From contig PBOJ01000070.1 in NCBI GenBank assembly GCA_002724315.1, positions 1 through 50,924 of the forward strand: a DNA stretch of 50,924 nucleotides. The letters are read 5' to 3'. Below are positions 19,304 through 28,855 of the stretch, piece by piece. A model generated the notes under the pieces. The model was not told where the DNA came from, did not search any database, and saw nothing but the letters and a program-made list of their open reading frames with translations. How positions within the stretch are numbered: the stretch's first letter is position 1; every line of letters begins with the position of its first letter. The DNA is from Planctomycetaceae bacterium (lineage in GTDB: Bacteria > Planctomycetota > Planctomycetia > Planctomycetales > Planctomycetaceae). Position numbers and translations under genes: made by a program.

Positions 19304-20212
19304 TCACGGCGAGGAGGACTTCAGGAAGTACGCCACGCCCTGGACCTTGGTCTTGCGTTGGTACACCCGGTCGCCGGCTGTGACGTACATCCTGTTTCGT
19401 TTCGGGCCGCCGAAGACCACGTTGGCCAGAGATCCCCGATGTGGTTTGCCGATCACTCCGCCCATTCGCCCGGTCGGATCGAACATCTGCACTCCGGCAG
19501 AGGTGGTCACATACAGCCGGCCACTGGTGTCGACCGCCATCCCGTCTGATCCGGGACGGTCACGACCCGGCAGCAGTCTCAGGGGCAGGTAGTACCGTTC
19601 CCGATGAGACAGGCTGCCGTCGGGTTCGACGCGGTAGGTCCACAGGTGCGGCTTGTTGCGTTCGGTTACCACCAGCGTGCCCTCCCCGGGCCAAAGGATC
19701 ACTCCGTTGGGGCTGATTCCCTCGGCGACCACCCTCTTTCGCCGTTTTGCATCGATCGTCCAGACGCGGTTGTTTCCCGGATCGGTGACAAACAGTCTCA
19801 TGTCGCTGCCGACGACCAGGTCGTTGCAGGGGATGTCGCTGGCGACCACGGTGTGGCTGCCGTCGGCGGCGTAGGCCACCACCTGCTTGTCGCCGTTTCG
19901 GCAGCCGTACAGCAGGCCGTCCTTACCGAACATAAGTCCGTTGGTCCGAGCGGTCTTTTCGGCGAAGACGGTCACCTTGCCTGTCGTGGTGTCAATTCGG
20001 TGAATCCGGTCGTTGGGGATGTCGGTGAAGAAGACATTGCCCTTGGCGTCAACCGCCGGCCCCTCGGTAAAACGGTAACCGCTGCCGACCAGTTTCCAGC
20101 CCTCGCCGGGCAACAGGACCTGTGTCAGAGGCATGTCCTGGGCGAAGGCGGTCGAGCCGGACAGCGCCAGCAGGCAGGCCAGGAAGCGGACGAACGATTC
20201 GAGGCGGGGCAT
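19304..20212 (-). CDS. Secreted SMP-30/gluconolactonase-like protein
   Basis: A 302-residue six-bladed beta-propeller. A signal peptide (about residues 1-25, LACLLALSGSTAFAQD) predicts export. Family motifs are FTEGPAVDAKGNVFFTDI, with the metal-binding glutamate, NGLMFGKDG, ISPNGVILWPGEGTLVVTE and PGSDGMAVDTSGRLYVTT, with the aspartate. Members hydrolyse sugar lactones, and planctomycetes have many exported copies linked to polysaccharide breakdown. It follows a secreted esterase gene by 55 bases in a minus-strand cluster. Confidence 0.9.
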   Translation of the reverse strand: MPRLESFVRFLACLLALSGSTAFAQDMPLTQVLLPGEGWKLVGSGYRFTEGPAVDAKGNVFFTDIPNDRIHRIDTTTGKVTVFAEKTARTNGLMFGKDGLLYGCRNGDKQVVAYAADGSHTVVASDIPCNDLVVGSDMRLFVTDPGNNRVWTIDAKRRKRVVAEGISPNGVILWPGEGTLVVTERNKPHLWTYRVEPDGSLSHRERYYLPLRLLPGRDRPGSDGMAVDTSGRLYVTTSAGVQMFDPTGRMGGVIGKPHRGSLANVVFGGPKRNRMYVTAGDRVYQRKTKVQGVAYFLKSSSP

Positions 20213-20267
20213 GGTGGTCTCCTGCGGAGATGTCTCGATTGAACAGGGAGTGCAGAGCAGCAGCGGC

Positions 20268-21164
20268 TCACTTGGTCTTCGAGGTGTCGGCTGTCTTTCC
20301 GTTCCATCCCCGCCACAGCCACTTCAGCGATTCGGGCAGGATGGCTCCGCCATGTCGACCGTTGTGACCTCCGGTGCCCATCACGAACTTGTGGTCGTAC
20401 CTGGAAAACTTCAGGGCCGCGGCCATCTGGCGGTTGGACAGGGGCCAGCTGCCGTGGAGGTTGTCGAGGTCATTGGTGCCATCCTGCAGAAATGCGCGGA
20501 TCGGCTTCGGTTCGGTCTTGCGGATCAATGCCGGGTAGACGTGGCCGCCGCGAATGTTGGTGAAGCTGCCGACGTGGCTGAGCACCTTCTGGAACCGATC
20601 GGGGCGTTCCCAGGCGACCGTCCAGGCACAGATGCCCCCGGAGCTGATGCCACCGATGGCCCGCATGGCGGGGTCATCGGTCAACTTGTACTGCTTGCCC
20701 ACCGCCGGCAGGATTTCCTCCAGCAGGAACCTGGCATACTGGCCGCTGAGCGTGTCGTATTCGAAGCTGCGGTTCCGTCGCGGCCTCCCACCGGCCTTGG
20801 TCGGCGGGATGACGCCGGGGTTGAGGAAGATGCCGATCGTGACCGGCATCTGGCCCTTGTGGATCAGGTTGTCGAACACCGTTGGCACACGGAATGACCG
20901 CTTGGTATTCACGTAACCTCCGCCGTCCTGGAATACCATCACCGCTGCGGGAGTCTTGCCGTTGTATTGCTTGGGAACGTAGATCCAGTAATCCCGAACG
21001 GTGCCGGGAAAGACCTTCTTGCTGATCCACTTGTGCTGCGAGACGGTCCCCTGCGGGACACCTTCCTGCACCATCGAGTCGGGGCCGAGCTTGTAGTTGT
21101 CCTGGGCGAGGGTTGGCGCGGCCAGCGTGAGGACCAGGACGAGCAATGTCAGGCGGTCGGTCAT
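20268..21164 (-). CDS. Secreted alpha/beta-hydrolase, enterochelin esterase-like
   Basis: A 298-residue esterase. The chosen start at 21164 gives a clean signal peptide ([21 protein letters not shown]); ATG 21194, immediately after the stop of the preceding gene, would add ten residues and has AGGA close by, so the start is uncertain. After a short beta region come [27 protein letters not shown], the nucleophile elbow [11 protein letters not shown], an aspartate region [10 protein letters not shown] and the histidine in [11 protein letters not shown], as in Fes/esterase D-like enzymes. Neighbours suggest extracellular carbohydrate ester cleavage; the substrate is a guess. Confidence 0.88.
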   Translation of the reverse strand: MTDRLTLLVLVLTLAAPTLAQDNYKLGPDSMVQEGVPQGTVSQHKWISKKVFPGTVRDYWIYVPKQYNGKTPAAVMVFQDGGGYVNTKRSFRVPTVFDNLIHKGQMPVTIGIFLNPGVIPPTKAGGRPRRNRSFEYDTLSGQYARFLLEEILPAVGKQYKLTDDPAMRAIGGISSGGICAWTVAWERPDRFQKVLSHVGSFTNIRGGHVYPALIRKTEPKPIRAFLQDGTNDLDNLHGSWPLSNRQMAAALKFSRYDHKFVMGTGGHNGRHGGAILPESLKWLWRGWNGKTADTSKTK

Positions 21165-21194
21165 GGTGTGTTGTCCGGTGAGAGTGATGGTCAT

Positions 21195-22541
21195 TCAATC
21201 CTGGCTCAGGAACTTGTGGTCTCCGGGTTCGAAACCGCGAGGCTGAGGCGTGTGCTTGGTGATGATCTGCCAACTGCGCCCGTTTTCCCGGAATTCCGAC
21301 ACATCGGTGGGCGTGTAGGCGACGTCCAAGTGGGGAGTGTCGAGGGCTTTCCCCCCGGCGTGGTAGCTGCGGACAGCCGTATCCAGGGCCCCGGTGACCA
21401 GCAGGGTTCGCTCGGCCGGGTACGGTTCTCGGCCGTGGATGAACATGGACTGGATGGCGTGCGAAAGTCCCTTGAACAGGCAACGGTTACCCCACGGGCC
21501 GTTGAACAGGGCCGTGGCCCTCGGCTTGGATTCCCCGTCCACTCGACAAGCAAAATTCCAGCGGTTGGAATCGTTGCCGACTTTCAGCACCGCGGCTTTC
21601 AATCCGTCGCGGTACTCAACCAGGATCGCGTGCGGCTTGGAGTTTTCGTGGCCGGCCAGCAACCGCGTCATCGATCGCGGTCGTCGATCCAGCTCGGCCA
21701 GCATCGCCGCCTCGGCCAGGTCCAGGGACCAGCGTCCCTGGCGTGCGGCGTCGAACAGCGCTTCGCCCTCGAGCACCTGGATCCGGGAGATTCCGGTTTC
21801 GCCGATCTCTCCGCGGGTTTCCACCATCGACTGCAACACCTCGAGACCGTGGAATCCGTAAGATTCCAGTTGTCCGCCGTGAATCGAGATAGCCTCGGTG
21901 ATCTTCGTGCCGCGGGGCAGTTCCAGGCACGGTCGCCTCTGGGCCAGTGGCACCGAGCTGCCGGCCAGCAGTGGCATGCGGTTGGCCCGTGCCACGTCGA
22001 CCATCTCGCGGGCCCAGTCCCAGCGGTAGGAGTAGTGCTTGTCATTGAACAGCGGCACGTAACGTCCGGCACGTTTCATCACCGACACCGCCGCGTCGAA
22101 GAACCGCTTCCTGGGGTACATCTTCTGGCCAAGGTCGTTGACCGGGTAGTCGCCGTGTTCGCCGATCGACAGCACGGCATCGACAGCCAGCGAGGTCCCT
22201 CCGACGCACATCGCCTTCTCGATCGAATCGAACAGTGGCACCTTGTGTTTCTTGGCGACATCCCGTGCCATGTCGCCGTCGGGAAACTGGTCGGCGTAAA
22301 ACGAGACGATGTCGACGCCGGGATCGACCAGGCGACCACGAAAGAGGTACGGGCGAAAGAAGTTCTCGAGGATGTTGTAGGCGTGAGAACGGAACCGGAA
22401 CTCGGTGAAAATCGCTGCAACGCGAGGTCGCTTCTGGTTCCCGGCGGTCGCGGTCCCGGCGAACAGGCCGGGAGCCAGGGCCCAGGCGGCCGAACGGGCC
22501 AGAAGATTTCGGCGGGTCAGTTCACGGCTGGGCGATGTCAT
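21195..22541 (-). CDS. Tat-exported protein of unrecognised family
   Basis: A 448-residue protein with the twin-arginine signal ELTRRNLLARSAAWALAPG and a cleavage region near ATAGN. The mature part starts with PRVAAIFTEFRFRSHAYNI and includes VDAVLSIGEHGDYPVNDLGQ and PLLAGSSVPLAQRRP; the start resembles a Rossmann-type strand and helix, as in Gfo/Idh/MocA oxidoreductases, but no dinucleotide motif is clear. I have seen similar proteins in planctomycetes without assigned function. First gene of a minus-strand cluster with an esterase, an SMP-30 protein and a flavoprotein; its stop abuts a possible start of the esterase. Confidence 0.82.
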   Translation of the reverse strand: MTSPSRELTRRNLLARSAAWALAPGLFAGTATAGNQKRPRVAAIFTEFRFRSHAYNILENFFRPYLFRGRLVDPGVDIVSFYADQFPDGDMARDVAKKHKVPLFDSIEKAMCVGGTSLAVDAVLSIGEHGDYPVNDLGQKMYPRKRFFDAAVSVMKRAGRYVPLFNDKHYSYRWDWAREMVDVARANRMPLLAGSSVPLAQRRPCLELPRGTKITEAISIHGGQLESYGFHGLEVLQSMVETRGEIGETGISRIQVLEGEALFDAARQGRWSLDLAEAAMLAELDRRPRSMTRLLAGHENSKPHAILVEYRDGLKAAVLKVGNDSNRWNFACRVDGESKPRATALFNGPWGNRCLFKGLSHAIQSMFIHGREPYPAERTLLVTGALDTAVRSYHAGGKALDTPHLDVAYTPTDVSEFRENGRSWQIITKHTPQPRGFEPGDHKFLSQD

Positions 22542-22597
22542 GAGTCCGTGTCCCTGGTGGAGAATCCGGGTGGCCGGGGGCCGTGGCCAGCAGGCTC

Positions 22598-22603
22598 ATT
22601 GTA
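22598..22603 (-). promoter_or_regulatory. Possible -10 element for the 22541-17683 cluster
   Basis: TACAAT on the minus strand matches the -10 consensus at five of six positions, about 57 bases ahead of the ATG of the Tat-exported protein. No convincing -35 element lies at the right distance. Confidence 0.3.
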
Positions 22604-22629
22604 GGTGTTGCCCCATCCGGCTGCACGCT

Positions 22630-24297
22630 ATGATCGCCCGGACCATGAGCAGCTCGCAGCCGTCCCAACGTGGAGCCGATCACCTGGTTCGGTCGCTGGT
22701 GACGGCCGGCGTCAGCCGATTGTTCACCCTGTCGGGCAACCAGGTGATGTCGGTCTTCGACGCGACGATCGGAACCGATATCGAGTTGATCCACGTGCGT
22801 CACGAGGCGGCGGCGGTCCACATGGCTGACGCCTGGGGCCGGTTGACCGGCGAGCCGGGTGTGGCGCTGGTCACGGCCGGCCCGGGGTTCACCAACACGC
22901 TGACACCGACCTACGTGGCTGCGATGGCCGAATCTCCGGTCGTGGTACTCAGCGGCTGCTCGCCGCTCGCCCGCGACGGCCAGGGGGCTTTCCAAGAGAT
23001 GCCGCAGGCCGAGATGGCCGGCCGGGTGGCCAAGGCGTCATGGAAGGCGACCGATCCGGCGGCCCTGGGACACGATCTCTCTCGAGCCATCCGGTTGGCC
23101 CGCAGTGGTCGACCGGGGCCGGTGCATGTCACCCTGCCCGGAGACGTCCTGTCGGATTCCGGCCGGCATCAGGTGGCCGGGCCACCCGTTCCGGACGACT
23201 TTCATCCGATCGTGAGCCTGCTGGATCGGGACACCGCCGACCGGGTCCTGCAACTGCTTGGTGAGGCCTCCTGCCCGCTGGTGCTGGCTGGTCCGGCGTC
23301 GGTTCGCGGTTCCGGCCCCATGGCCCTGGCACAACTGGAGGAGGCTACCGGCGTGCCGGCTGTGGCGATGGGGAGTCCTCGCGGGATCAATGATCCGGGC
23401 CTGGGGGCATTCGCCGAGGTCCTGGTCGAAGCGGATCTGCTGGTACTGGTCGGACGCAAACCCGATGTCGGCTTGAAGTTTCTCGAGTCCCCGTTTGTCG
23501 ATGACGGTTGCCGCGTGGTGCTGATTGACCCGGACGCCGCGGTGCTGGAGCAGTACGGCCCACGCCTTGAGGGTGCGGGACGGTTGGTCGTCGCCGACCT
23601 GGCCGATTCGGTGCCGGCCATCGAACGGCTGCAGCAACTCTCGGTGGAGCCCCGCAGCGACCTCGCCACCTGGCGGGACCGGGTGAGACAGTCGGTGGCC
23701 TATCGGCCTCCGGAATGGGAACGGCCGGAGGTGGACAAGGGCTCGGCGCTGCATCCGGTCCAGGTGGCCCGGGCGGTTGACGATCTGCTGGCCGAGGCCA
23801 AAGAATCGGTGTTCATTTCCGACGGAGGAGAATTCGGGCAGTGGACGCAGGCGGTTGTCGGCTCGACACACCGCGTGATCAACGGACCGTCCGGTTCCAT
23901 CGGCGGTGGCGTGCCGTTTGCCTTGGCCGCGCGGTTGGCCTGCCCGGAAGCGGTCGTGGTGGCGACCGTGGGTGACGGCACCTTCGGATTTCACGCCATG
24001 GAACTCGACACGGCTGTCCGGTACGGCCTGCCGCTGGTCATCGTCGTTGGCAACGATGCCTGTTGGAACGCCGAGTACCAGATCCAACTGGATGAGTACG
24101 GGTCCGATCGGCTCGTGGGATGCGAACTGGCCGACACACGGTACGACGAGGTATGCCGATCGATGGGGGGATGGGGTGAGCGAGTCGAACGGGTTGAGGA
24201 TCTGCCGGAGGTGTTGCGGCGGGCGGTTGCGTCGGGACAACCGGCCGTCGTTGACGTGCGGATTGACCGGGTCCGGGCGCCGATCGTTCGCCGCTAG
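22630..24297 (+). CDS. Thiamine diphosphate-dependent enzyme, acetolactate synthase-like
   Basis: A 555-residue enzyme with the usual three domains. The N-terminal PYR domain has the catalytic glutamate in [18 protein letters not shown] (about residue 62) and [16 protein letters not shown] central Rossmann domain has [14 protein letters not shown]. The C-terminal PP domain has the cofactor and metal motif starting [13 protein letters not shown] and ending VGNDACWN. Such proteins decarboxylate 2-oxo acids or ligate the product; the substrate is not evident. ATG 22630 or 22645 are equally plausible starts and both lack a clear ribosome binding site; a TATGAT at 22629-22634 would even make the second start nearly leaderless. 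Convergent with the degenerate regulator; the stops overlap. Confidence 0.88.
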   Translation: MIARTMSSSQPSQRGADHLVRSLVTAGVSRLFTLSGNQVMSVFDATIGTDIELIHVRHEAAAVHMADAWGRLTGEPGVALVTAGPGFTNTLTPTYVAAMAESPVVVLSGCSPLARDGQGAFQEMPQAEMAGRVAKASWKATDPAALGHDLSRAIRLARSGRPGPVHVTLPGDVLSDSGRHQVAGPPVPDDFHPIVSLLDRDTADRVLQLLGEASCPLVLAGPASVRGSGPMALAQLEEATGVPAVAMGSPRGINDPGLGAFAEVLVEADLLVLVGRKPDVGLKFLESPFVDDGCRVVLIDPDAAVLEQYGPRLEGAGRLVVADLADSVPAIERLQQLSVEPRSDLATWRDRVRQSVAYRPPEWERPEVDKGSALHPVQVARAVDDLLAEAKESVFISDGGEFGQWTQAVVGSTHRVINGPSGSIGGGVPFALAARLACPEAVVVATVGDGTFGFHAMELDTAVRYGLPLVIVVGNDACWNAEYQIQLDEYGSDRLVGCELADTRYDEVCRSMGGWGERVERVEDLPEVLRRAVASGQPAVVDVRIDRVRAPIVRR

Positions 24298-25709
24298 TCA
24301 TCGCCAGTTTCGACATCGTCGTCGAGCATTCCCAGTTGTTGCAGCCGACGGTAGAGACGGGGGCGTGTGAGTCCGAGCAGCCGAGCCGCGTGGGCCTTGT
24401 TACCGCGAGAACGCAGCATTGCTTGCCCGAGATGTTCTCGTTCGACGCGCTCCATGACGTCTTCAAGTGGTTCGATGGGTGGTTCCAGCGGGCCGCCGGT
24501 TCGTTGGGCGTCCATCCCGGTCCGGAAGGCAAACGGCAGGTCCGGCGGCTGGATCACTGCCGAACCGCGTTCAGCAGCCGTCCTGGCTGCCTCGCGGATC
24601 ACCGTGTTCAGTTCGTCGAGATTTCCCGGCCAGCCGTATTGGCCCAGAGCCGTCCAGGACTCGGAGGCCAACCCGCCGACCTGGAAGTCGGCCGTCTGGT
24701 TGTGGCGTTCCAGGAAATGCTGAGCCAGGGGCTGGAAGTCCTCAGAGCGATCACGAAGTGGCGGCAGGCTGATGGTGATGGCCGAGAGGCGGAAGTGGAG
24801 TTCGGGCAAAAGGTCCTCGTCGGCAACAGCCTGCTCGAGTGGCCGTGTTGCCGAAGCCATCAATCGCAGCTCCAGCTCATCGTCGGCGTTGTGGTCGTGA
24901 GCAACGAATTCGCCGAGTCGGTCGAGCAGTCTCTGCTGAATGTCGCGCGGCAGTCGGTCGACTTCGGCAAGAAACAGTGCACCGGGTTGCAGCACGTTGG
25001 CGACAGGAGGCCGTGAGGGTCCGAGCATGCGGTCGATGACGTCGGCCTGTTCGTCGGGAGGCAGGGCGACCGAGTCGAGAGGGACAAAGGAGTGCTCGCC
25101 TCCTGGGCCCGCGTAGTGGATCGCCCGTGCCGCGTGCTCCCGACCAACCCCGGACTCGCCGATCAGGCAGACACCCGCCCGTGTCCCGCTTGCCAACCGC
25201 ACCTGTTCGAGGACCCTTGTCATGGCTGGCCCGCGTCCCAGCAACGAGTCGAGACCGAACCTCTGGCGGAGGGAATGTCGCAGCGCGGCCAGTTCGGCAT
25301 GGAGACGGTGGGTGGGTGTTTCGGCAGTGGACTCGGCCGGTTGTTGCACAGGCTGTAGCACACCCAGGAAGCCGTCCGGACGGGCCTGGTCGTCGGTGAG
25401 GGGAAAGACGTGCAGCAACTGGGGCAGGGAGCGACCGTCACGGCAGGAGACCTGGATCGGGACCGGGCCTTCGGGGTGTCGATCGAGTTCCGGGGGTGGG
25501 CAGATGCTGGCGACCAGGGCGTCGACGGTGCCGGCCTCGAATTCGCTGCTGTAGTCGCATCGCCATCCGACAACGTCTTCGGCCAGCCACCCGGTCAGGC
25601 TTTCGCAACCGGTGTTGAACCAGGCGACGACGCGATCGGTGTCGAGAACGAAGACGGGGGTCTCCGTTCCGGCCAGCCACTTCTCGATCCGTCGCCGACG
25701 TCGGGGCAT
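24294..25709 (-). CDS. Degenerate sigma-54 activator-like regulator: PAS, inactive AAA+, Fis HTH
   Basis: A 471-residue protein with a PAS domain (about 10-120), a sigma-54-interaction AAA+ domain (about 155-395) and a C-terminal Fis-type helix-turn-helix (SRGNKAHAARLLGLTRPRLYRRLQQLG). The AAA+ domain has lost its working parts: Walker A reads GESGVGRE (Arg 190 for Lys), the GAFTGA loop that touches sigma-54 is missing from the region 210-240, and Walker B reads FLAE (Ala 248 for Asp). ELHFRLSAITISLPPLRDR keeps the surrounding fold. The intact NtrC-type protein at 37796-39223 is a direct comparison. It probably binds DNA without activating sigma-54 RNA polymerase, perhaps as a repressor. Confidence 0.88.
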   Translation of the reverse strand: MPRRRRRIEKWLAGTETPVFVLDTDRVVAWFNTGCESLTGWLAEDVVGWRCDYSSEFEAGTVDALVASICPPPELDRHPEGPVPIQVSCRDGRSLPQLLHVFPLTDDQARPDGFLGVLQPVQQPAESTAETPTHRLHAELAALRHSLRQRFGLDSLLGRGPAMTRVLEQVRLASGTRAGVCLIGESGVGREHAARAIHYAGPGGEHSFVPLDSVALPPDEQADVIDRMLGPSRPPVANVLQPGALFLAEVDRLPRDIQQRLLDRLGEFVAHDHNADDELELRLMASATRPLEQAVADEDLLPELHFRLSAITISLPPLRDRSEDFQPLAQHFLERHNQTADFQVGGLASESWTALGQYGWPGNLDELNTVIREAARTAAERGSAVIQPPDLPFAFRTGMDAQRTGGPLEPPIEPLEDVMERVEREHLGQAMLRSRGNKAHAARLLGLTRPRLYRRLQQLGMLDDDVETGDD

Positions 25710-25760
25710 GAATCCGGTGGTGAAGAGTGGAGAGGGATGAGTGAATTCAGGAGGTGGGGT

Positions 25761-26852
25761 TCAGCGGGAGACTCGTCCCGAAGTGGCTCCTCCCATCAAT
25801 GCTTCGATTTCGAACCGCTCGGCGTAGCTGAAGTCGCCCTTGATGCTGTGTTTCAGACAGCTGGCAGCCGTGGCGTACCGCAAGGCGGTTTCGGGTGCGG
25901 CCAGTTCAGGAGTCGTCAGGGCGAAGATCAGGCCGCCGGCGAATGAATCTCCAGCGCCGACACGGTCGACGATGTTGCGGATCTCGTACGGCTGGTACTC
26001 GCCCTGGTCATTGAGCGGGGCGAAGTGGGCCGTGTCGTTGGAGGCGTCCAGCAGCATCGCACCCCAGTTGTTGTGGCTGGCCGAGAGGCTCTCGCGGAGC
26101 GTGATTGCCACCGTGTCGACGTTGGGGAAATCCGAGACGATTTGCCGGGCGACCGATTCGTAGGCGGCAACATTGAGGTGACCCGCCTCGACATCGGTCT
26201 CACCGGCCTGGATTCCCAGGCACAGGTCGCAGTCCTCTTCGTTGGCGATCACCACGTTGATGAACGGCATCAGTCCTCGCATGGTCTCACGAGCCAGGTC
26301 GACAGTGCCGGTTCCGGGTTGCCAGTTCCAGAGTTTTTTGCGGAAGTTGAGGTCGCATGAGACGGTCAGACCGGCCGCCGAAGCGGCTTCGACGGCGGCT
26401 CGGGCTGCGCCGGCCGCGGGATGGCTGATCGCGGGTGTGATGCCTGTGATATGCAGCCAGCCGGCTCCGGAAAATGCGGATTCGAAGTCGTACGCGTCAG
26501 CCTCTTCGAGCGAGATCGAAGTCCCGTCGCGGTCATAGATCACCGTGCCACCTCTCTGGTTGGCACCGGTTTCGACGAAGTAGATCCCGAAACGTCCCCT
26601 GTCGATTCGACGCAGGAGCCCGGTGTCGACTCCGAACTTCCGCATTTCCTGTTCAAGGCAGTCGGTCAACGGGTTGTCGGGCAGACTGCTGAGGTAGGCG
26701 GATTGTCCGCCCTGGTGAGCTATCGAGATGGCGACGTTGAGTTCGCCGCCACCGAAAGTCGCTTCGAACCGTCCGGGCAGCACCTGCCGAACTCTCAGCA
26801 GCTCCTCGGGAGCCAGCCGAATCATCACTTCGCCGAATGTCACAACCCGCAC
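25761..26852 (-). CDS. PfkB-family sugar kinase (2-keto-3-deoxygluconate kinase-like)
   Basis: A 363-residue ribokinase-superfamily enzyme. The start GTG at 26852 has GGAG eight bases upstream; an open extension of 17 codons is not homologous. The N-terminus VVTFGEVMIRLAP and GGGELNVAISIAHQGG are typical of KDG kinases. Ligand-binding VIYDRDGTSISL follows. The signature DRVGAGDSFAGGLIFAL carries the catalytic aspartate and anion hole. It would phosphorylate 2-keto-3-deoxygluconate or a related sugar in uronate breakdown, in line with the planctomycete habit of degrading algal polysaccharides; the exact sugar is unproven. It follows the deacylase gene by 66 bases. Confidence 0.9.
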   Translation of the reverse strand: MRVVTFGEVMIRLAPEELLRVRQVLPGRFEATFGGGELNVAISIAHQGGQSAYLSSLPDNPLTDCLEQEMRKFGVDTGLLRRIDRGRFGIYFVETGANQRGGTVIYDRDGTSISLEEADAYDFESAFSGAGWLHITGITPAISHPAAGAARAAVEAASAAGLTVSCDLNFRKKLWNWQPGTGTVDLARETMRGLMPFINVVIANEEDCDLCLGIQAGETDVEAGHLNVAAYESVARQIVSDFPNVDTVAITLRESLSASHNNWGAMLLDASNDTAHFAPLNDQGEYQPYEIRNIVDRVGAGDSFAGGLIFALTTPELAAPETALRYATAASCLKHSIKGDFSYAERFEIEALMGGATSGRVSR

Positions 26853-26918
26853 GGTGTCGTCTCCAGGATGTTCGGTCCACCAGGCCAGCTGCCAGTCTGG
26901 CACACCGTCTCGATCACA

Positions 26919-28094
26919 TCAAACCGCGTGCGAACAGAACCGGTAATAGATCTCGGCGGCCTGTTCCAACTCGGCCACCTCCAGCCACTCGTCGCGGGTG
27001 TGTGCCTGCAGGATCGACCCGGGACCACAGACGATTCCGGGTACGCCCGCGGCGGCGAATCGCGAGGCGTGGGTGCCGTAGGGAACTCCGACCAGTTGCC
27101 GGGGTCCGGTGATGTTGGCGATGTGATCCTGCAGCCGTCGCGCCCAGTCCCCGTTTCCCTCGTCGGGCAGCGGAATGCCCACCAGCCAAGGAGGCAGGAA
27201 CTCGAAGGGAACATCGACGTTCTGTTCGAGATACTCGCGAACGTCGTCGATCACTGCCGCCCCGTTTTCTCCCGGAATCACGCGGCGGTCGACTTCGATC
27301 AGGCATTCGTCGGGCACCGTGTTGACGCTGACGCCACCGCTGACCAGTCCGACCGACAAGGTGGCGGCCCCGCACAGCGGATGGGGTGTGACACGATCGG
27401 CCAGCGTGTCGGCGTAGCTCTCGAGAGCGTGAACGACCCGGGCCATGTGGTAGATCGCGTTGACACCCTGTTCGGGCTGAGAACTGTGGCAGGCGCGGCC
27501 GGTGGTGCGGACCTTCCAGCGGGTCGCGCCGCGGTGGGCGACAACGATGTCCAGCAGCGTCGGTTCGGCCACGAGAGCGACGTCGGGTCGTTCAGGGATC
27601 AGGTCGCAGTGCCGGTCGTCGTCGGTCCACAACCGCACCAGGTCGGTGATTCCCTGCACGTTGGATTCTTCGTCACACGTGCAGCTCATCACCACGTTGG
27701 CGGCCCCCTCGGGACGTTCGCTGGCCAGCCGGGCCACCGCGTGCAGCATCGCCGCCATGCCCCCCTTCACGTCGCAGGAACCGCGACCGAAGATTTTCCC
27801 GTCACGGACGACCGGGTCGAACGGATCAATGGTCATTCCGTCGACAGGGACCGTGTCCTGGTGGGCATCGAGAATGACGGTCGGTCGGTCGGCACCAGCG
27901 TCCACCCGAGCCACGACATTGGATCGGCCGGGCACGACCTCGATTCGCTCGTGCGCGATGTCTCGCTCGGCAAAGAATCCGCACAGCCAGTCCGAAACTC
28001 GTGTCTCGTAGTACTCGGGACCGGAAAGGTCGCGGCCCATGGGATTGACGCTGGGGATGGAAACCAGCGTCTTGAGGATTTCGAGAGTGTCCAC
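26919..28094 (-). CDS. M20 family metallo-deacylase (ArgE/DapE-like)
   Basis: A 391-residue zinc-dependent deacylase. Metal ligands are in LDAHQDTVPVD, GRGSCDVKGGMAAM, CDEESNVQGI, VAEPTLLD and the C-terminal GSILQAHTRDEW. The dimerisation (lid) domain begins near HRGATRWKVRTTGRACHSS. This pattern fits acetylornithine deacetylase, succinyl-diaminopimelate desuccinylase and related enzymes; sequence alone does not choose. Its distance from any arginine gene in the window leaves the substrate open. First gene before the sugar kinase; divergent from the thioredoxin-like gene. Confidence 0.9.
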   Translation of the reverse strand: MDTLEILKTLVSIPSVNPMGRDLSGPEYYETRVSDWLCGFFAERDIAHERIEVVPGRSNVVARVDAGADRPTVILDAHQDTVPVDGMTIDPFDPVVRDGKIFGRGSCDVKGGMAAMLHAVARLASERPEGAANVVMSCTCDEESNVQGITDLVRLWTDDDRHCDLIPERPDVALVAEPTLLDIVVAHRGATRWKVRTTGRACHSSQPEQGVNAIYHMARVVHALESYADTLADRVTPHPLCGAATLSVGLVSGGVSVNTVPDECLIEVDRRVIPGENGAAVIDDVREYLEQNVDVPFEFLPPWLVGIPLPDEGNGDWARRLQDHIANITGPRQLVGVPYGTHASRFAAAGVPGIVCGPGSILQAHTRDEWLEVAELEQAAEIYYRFCSHAV

Positions 28095-28185
28095 GGCGGG
28101 ATCCTTGGTTGGTACAGGTCAGGGGTGTCATCCTAGGCAATCGGCGGTCCCGCGTCGCAGTCGGTGAGGCGGAAAGGTGACTGGT

Positions 28186-28214
28186 TTGCCACGGGATCGA
28201 ACGGGACGTATCGT
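28186..28214 (+). promoter_or_regulatory. Promoter of the small thioredoxin-like gene
   Basis: TTGCCA (28186-28191) and TATCGT (28209-28214) are separated by 17 bases. The -10 hexamer is the same as that of the DUF1573 promoter. The leader would be about 35 bases long. Confidence 0.45.
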
Positions 28215-28255
28215 GATGCCTCGTTTCCGTTTTCGTCTCCGAGAGGCACGAGTTG

Positions 28256-28816
28256 ATGACAGATTTTGCCGCTGAACACGCCAGGGGACACGACTACGGA
28301 GATTTCCTCGGACACCACGCGTCCGACGAGGATCGAGAGAGGTGGCAGAGGATCTACGACCGTGTGACGTTGACCGAATCCCACCAGGCGGTGCTGGCAT
28401 CCTTCGTGAGGGAGATGAAGGTGCTGGTGCTGGCGGGGGCCTGGTGCGGTGACTGCGTGAACCAGTGCCCGATCTGGGAACGGTTCAGCCAGTCGTGTTC
28501 ACTGATCCAGGTTCGCTACCTGGATCGCGACGAGAATCCCGAATTGACCGAGCGGTTGTCGGTCAACGGTGGCCACCGGGTGCCGGTTGTGGTGTTCCTG
28601 AGTGAGGACGACCACCTTTGCGGGATTTACGGAGACCGCACGCTGGCCAAGTACCGGGCGATGGCGGCCGACATCGACGCGTCGCTGGTGCCGGTGGCCG
28701 ACGATGGTGGCCGCACTCTGCTCGAACAGGCAACCGACGAGTGGCTCAACGAATTCGAACGCATGCAGCTGATGATGCGGACTTCGGGTCGTTTGCGGCA
28801 GGTGCACGGGGACTGA
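28256..28816 (+). CDS. Cytoplasmic thioredoxin-family protein with C-G-D-C site
   Basis: A 186-residue thioredoxin-fold protein without signal peptide. The active site is in VLVLAGAWCGDCVNQCPIW (about residues 58-76), with CGDC in place of the classical CGPC, and a further cysteine follows (Q-C-P). The fold is completed by VRYLDRDENPELTERLSV and the cis-proline loop RVPVVVFLSEDD. The C-terminal 60 residues are helical. Proteins of this type, in the thioredoxin_9/YbbN-like neighbourhood, reduce unknown partners. The start ATG at 28256 has GAGAGG upstream; TTG just before it is not needed. Convergent with the DegT aminotransferase gene. Confidence 0.85.
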   Translation: MTDFAAEHARGHDYGDFLGHHASDEDRERWQRIYDRVTLTESHQAVLASFVREMKVLVLAGAWCGDCVNQCPIWERFSQSCSLIQVRYLDRDENPELTERLSVNGGHRVPVVVFLSEDDHLCGIYGDRTLAKYRAMAADIDASLVPVADDGGRTLLEQATDEWLNEFERMQLMMRTSGRLRQVHGD

Positions 28817-28855
28817 GAAGGTCGTCGTCGGGTCTTGATCGGACCGCCGGAGAGT

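Noticed and set aside
20967..22604. A 545-codon open frame on the plus strand.
   Set aside because: It is antisense to the Tat-exported protein and esterase genes and has no recognisable domain; it reflects GC-rich third positions.
26421..28136. A 571-codon open frame on the plus strand.
   Set aside because: It is the mirror of the sugar kinase and deacylase genes, without motifs.
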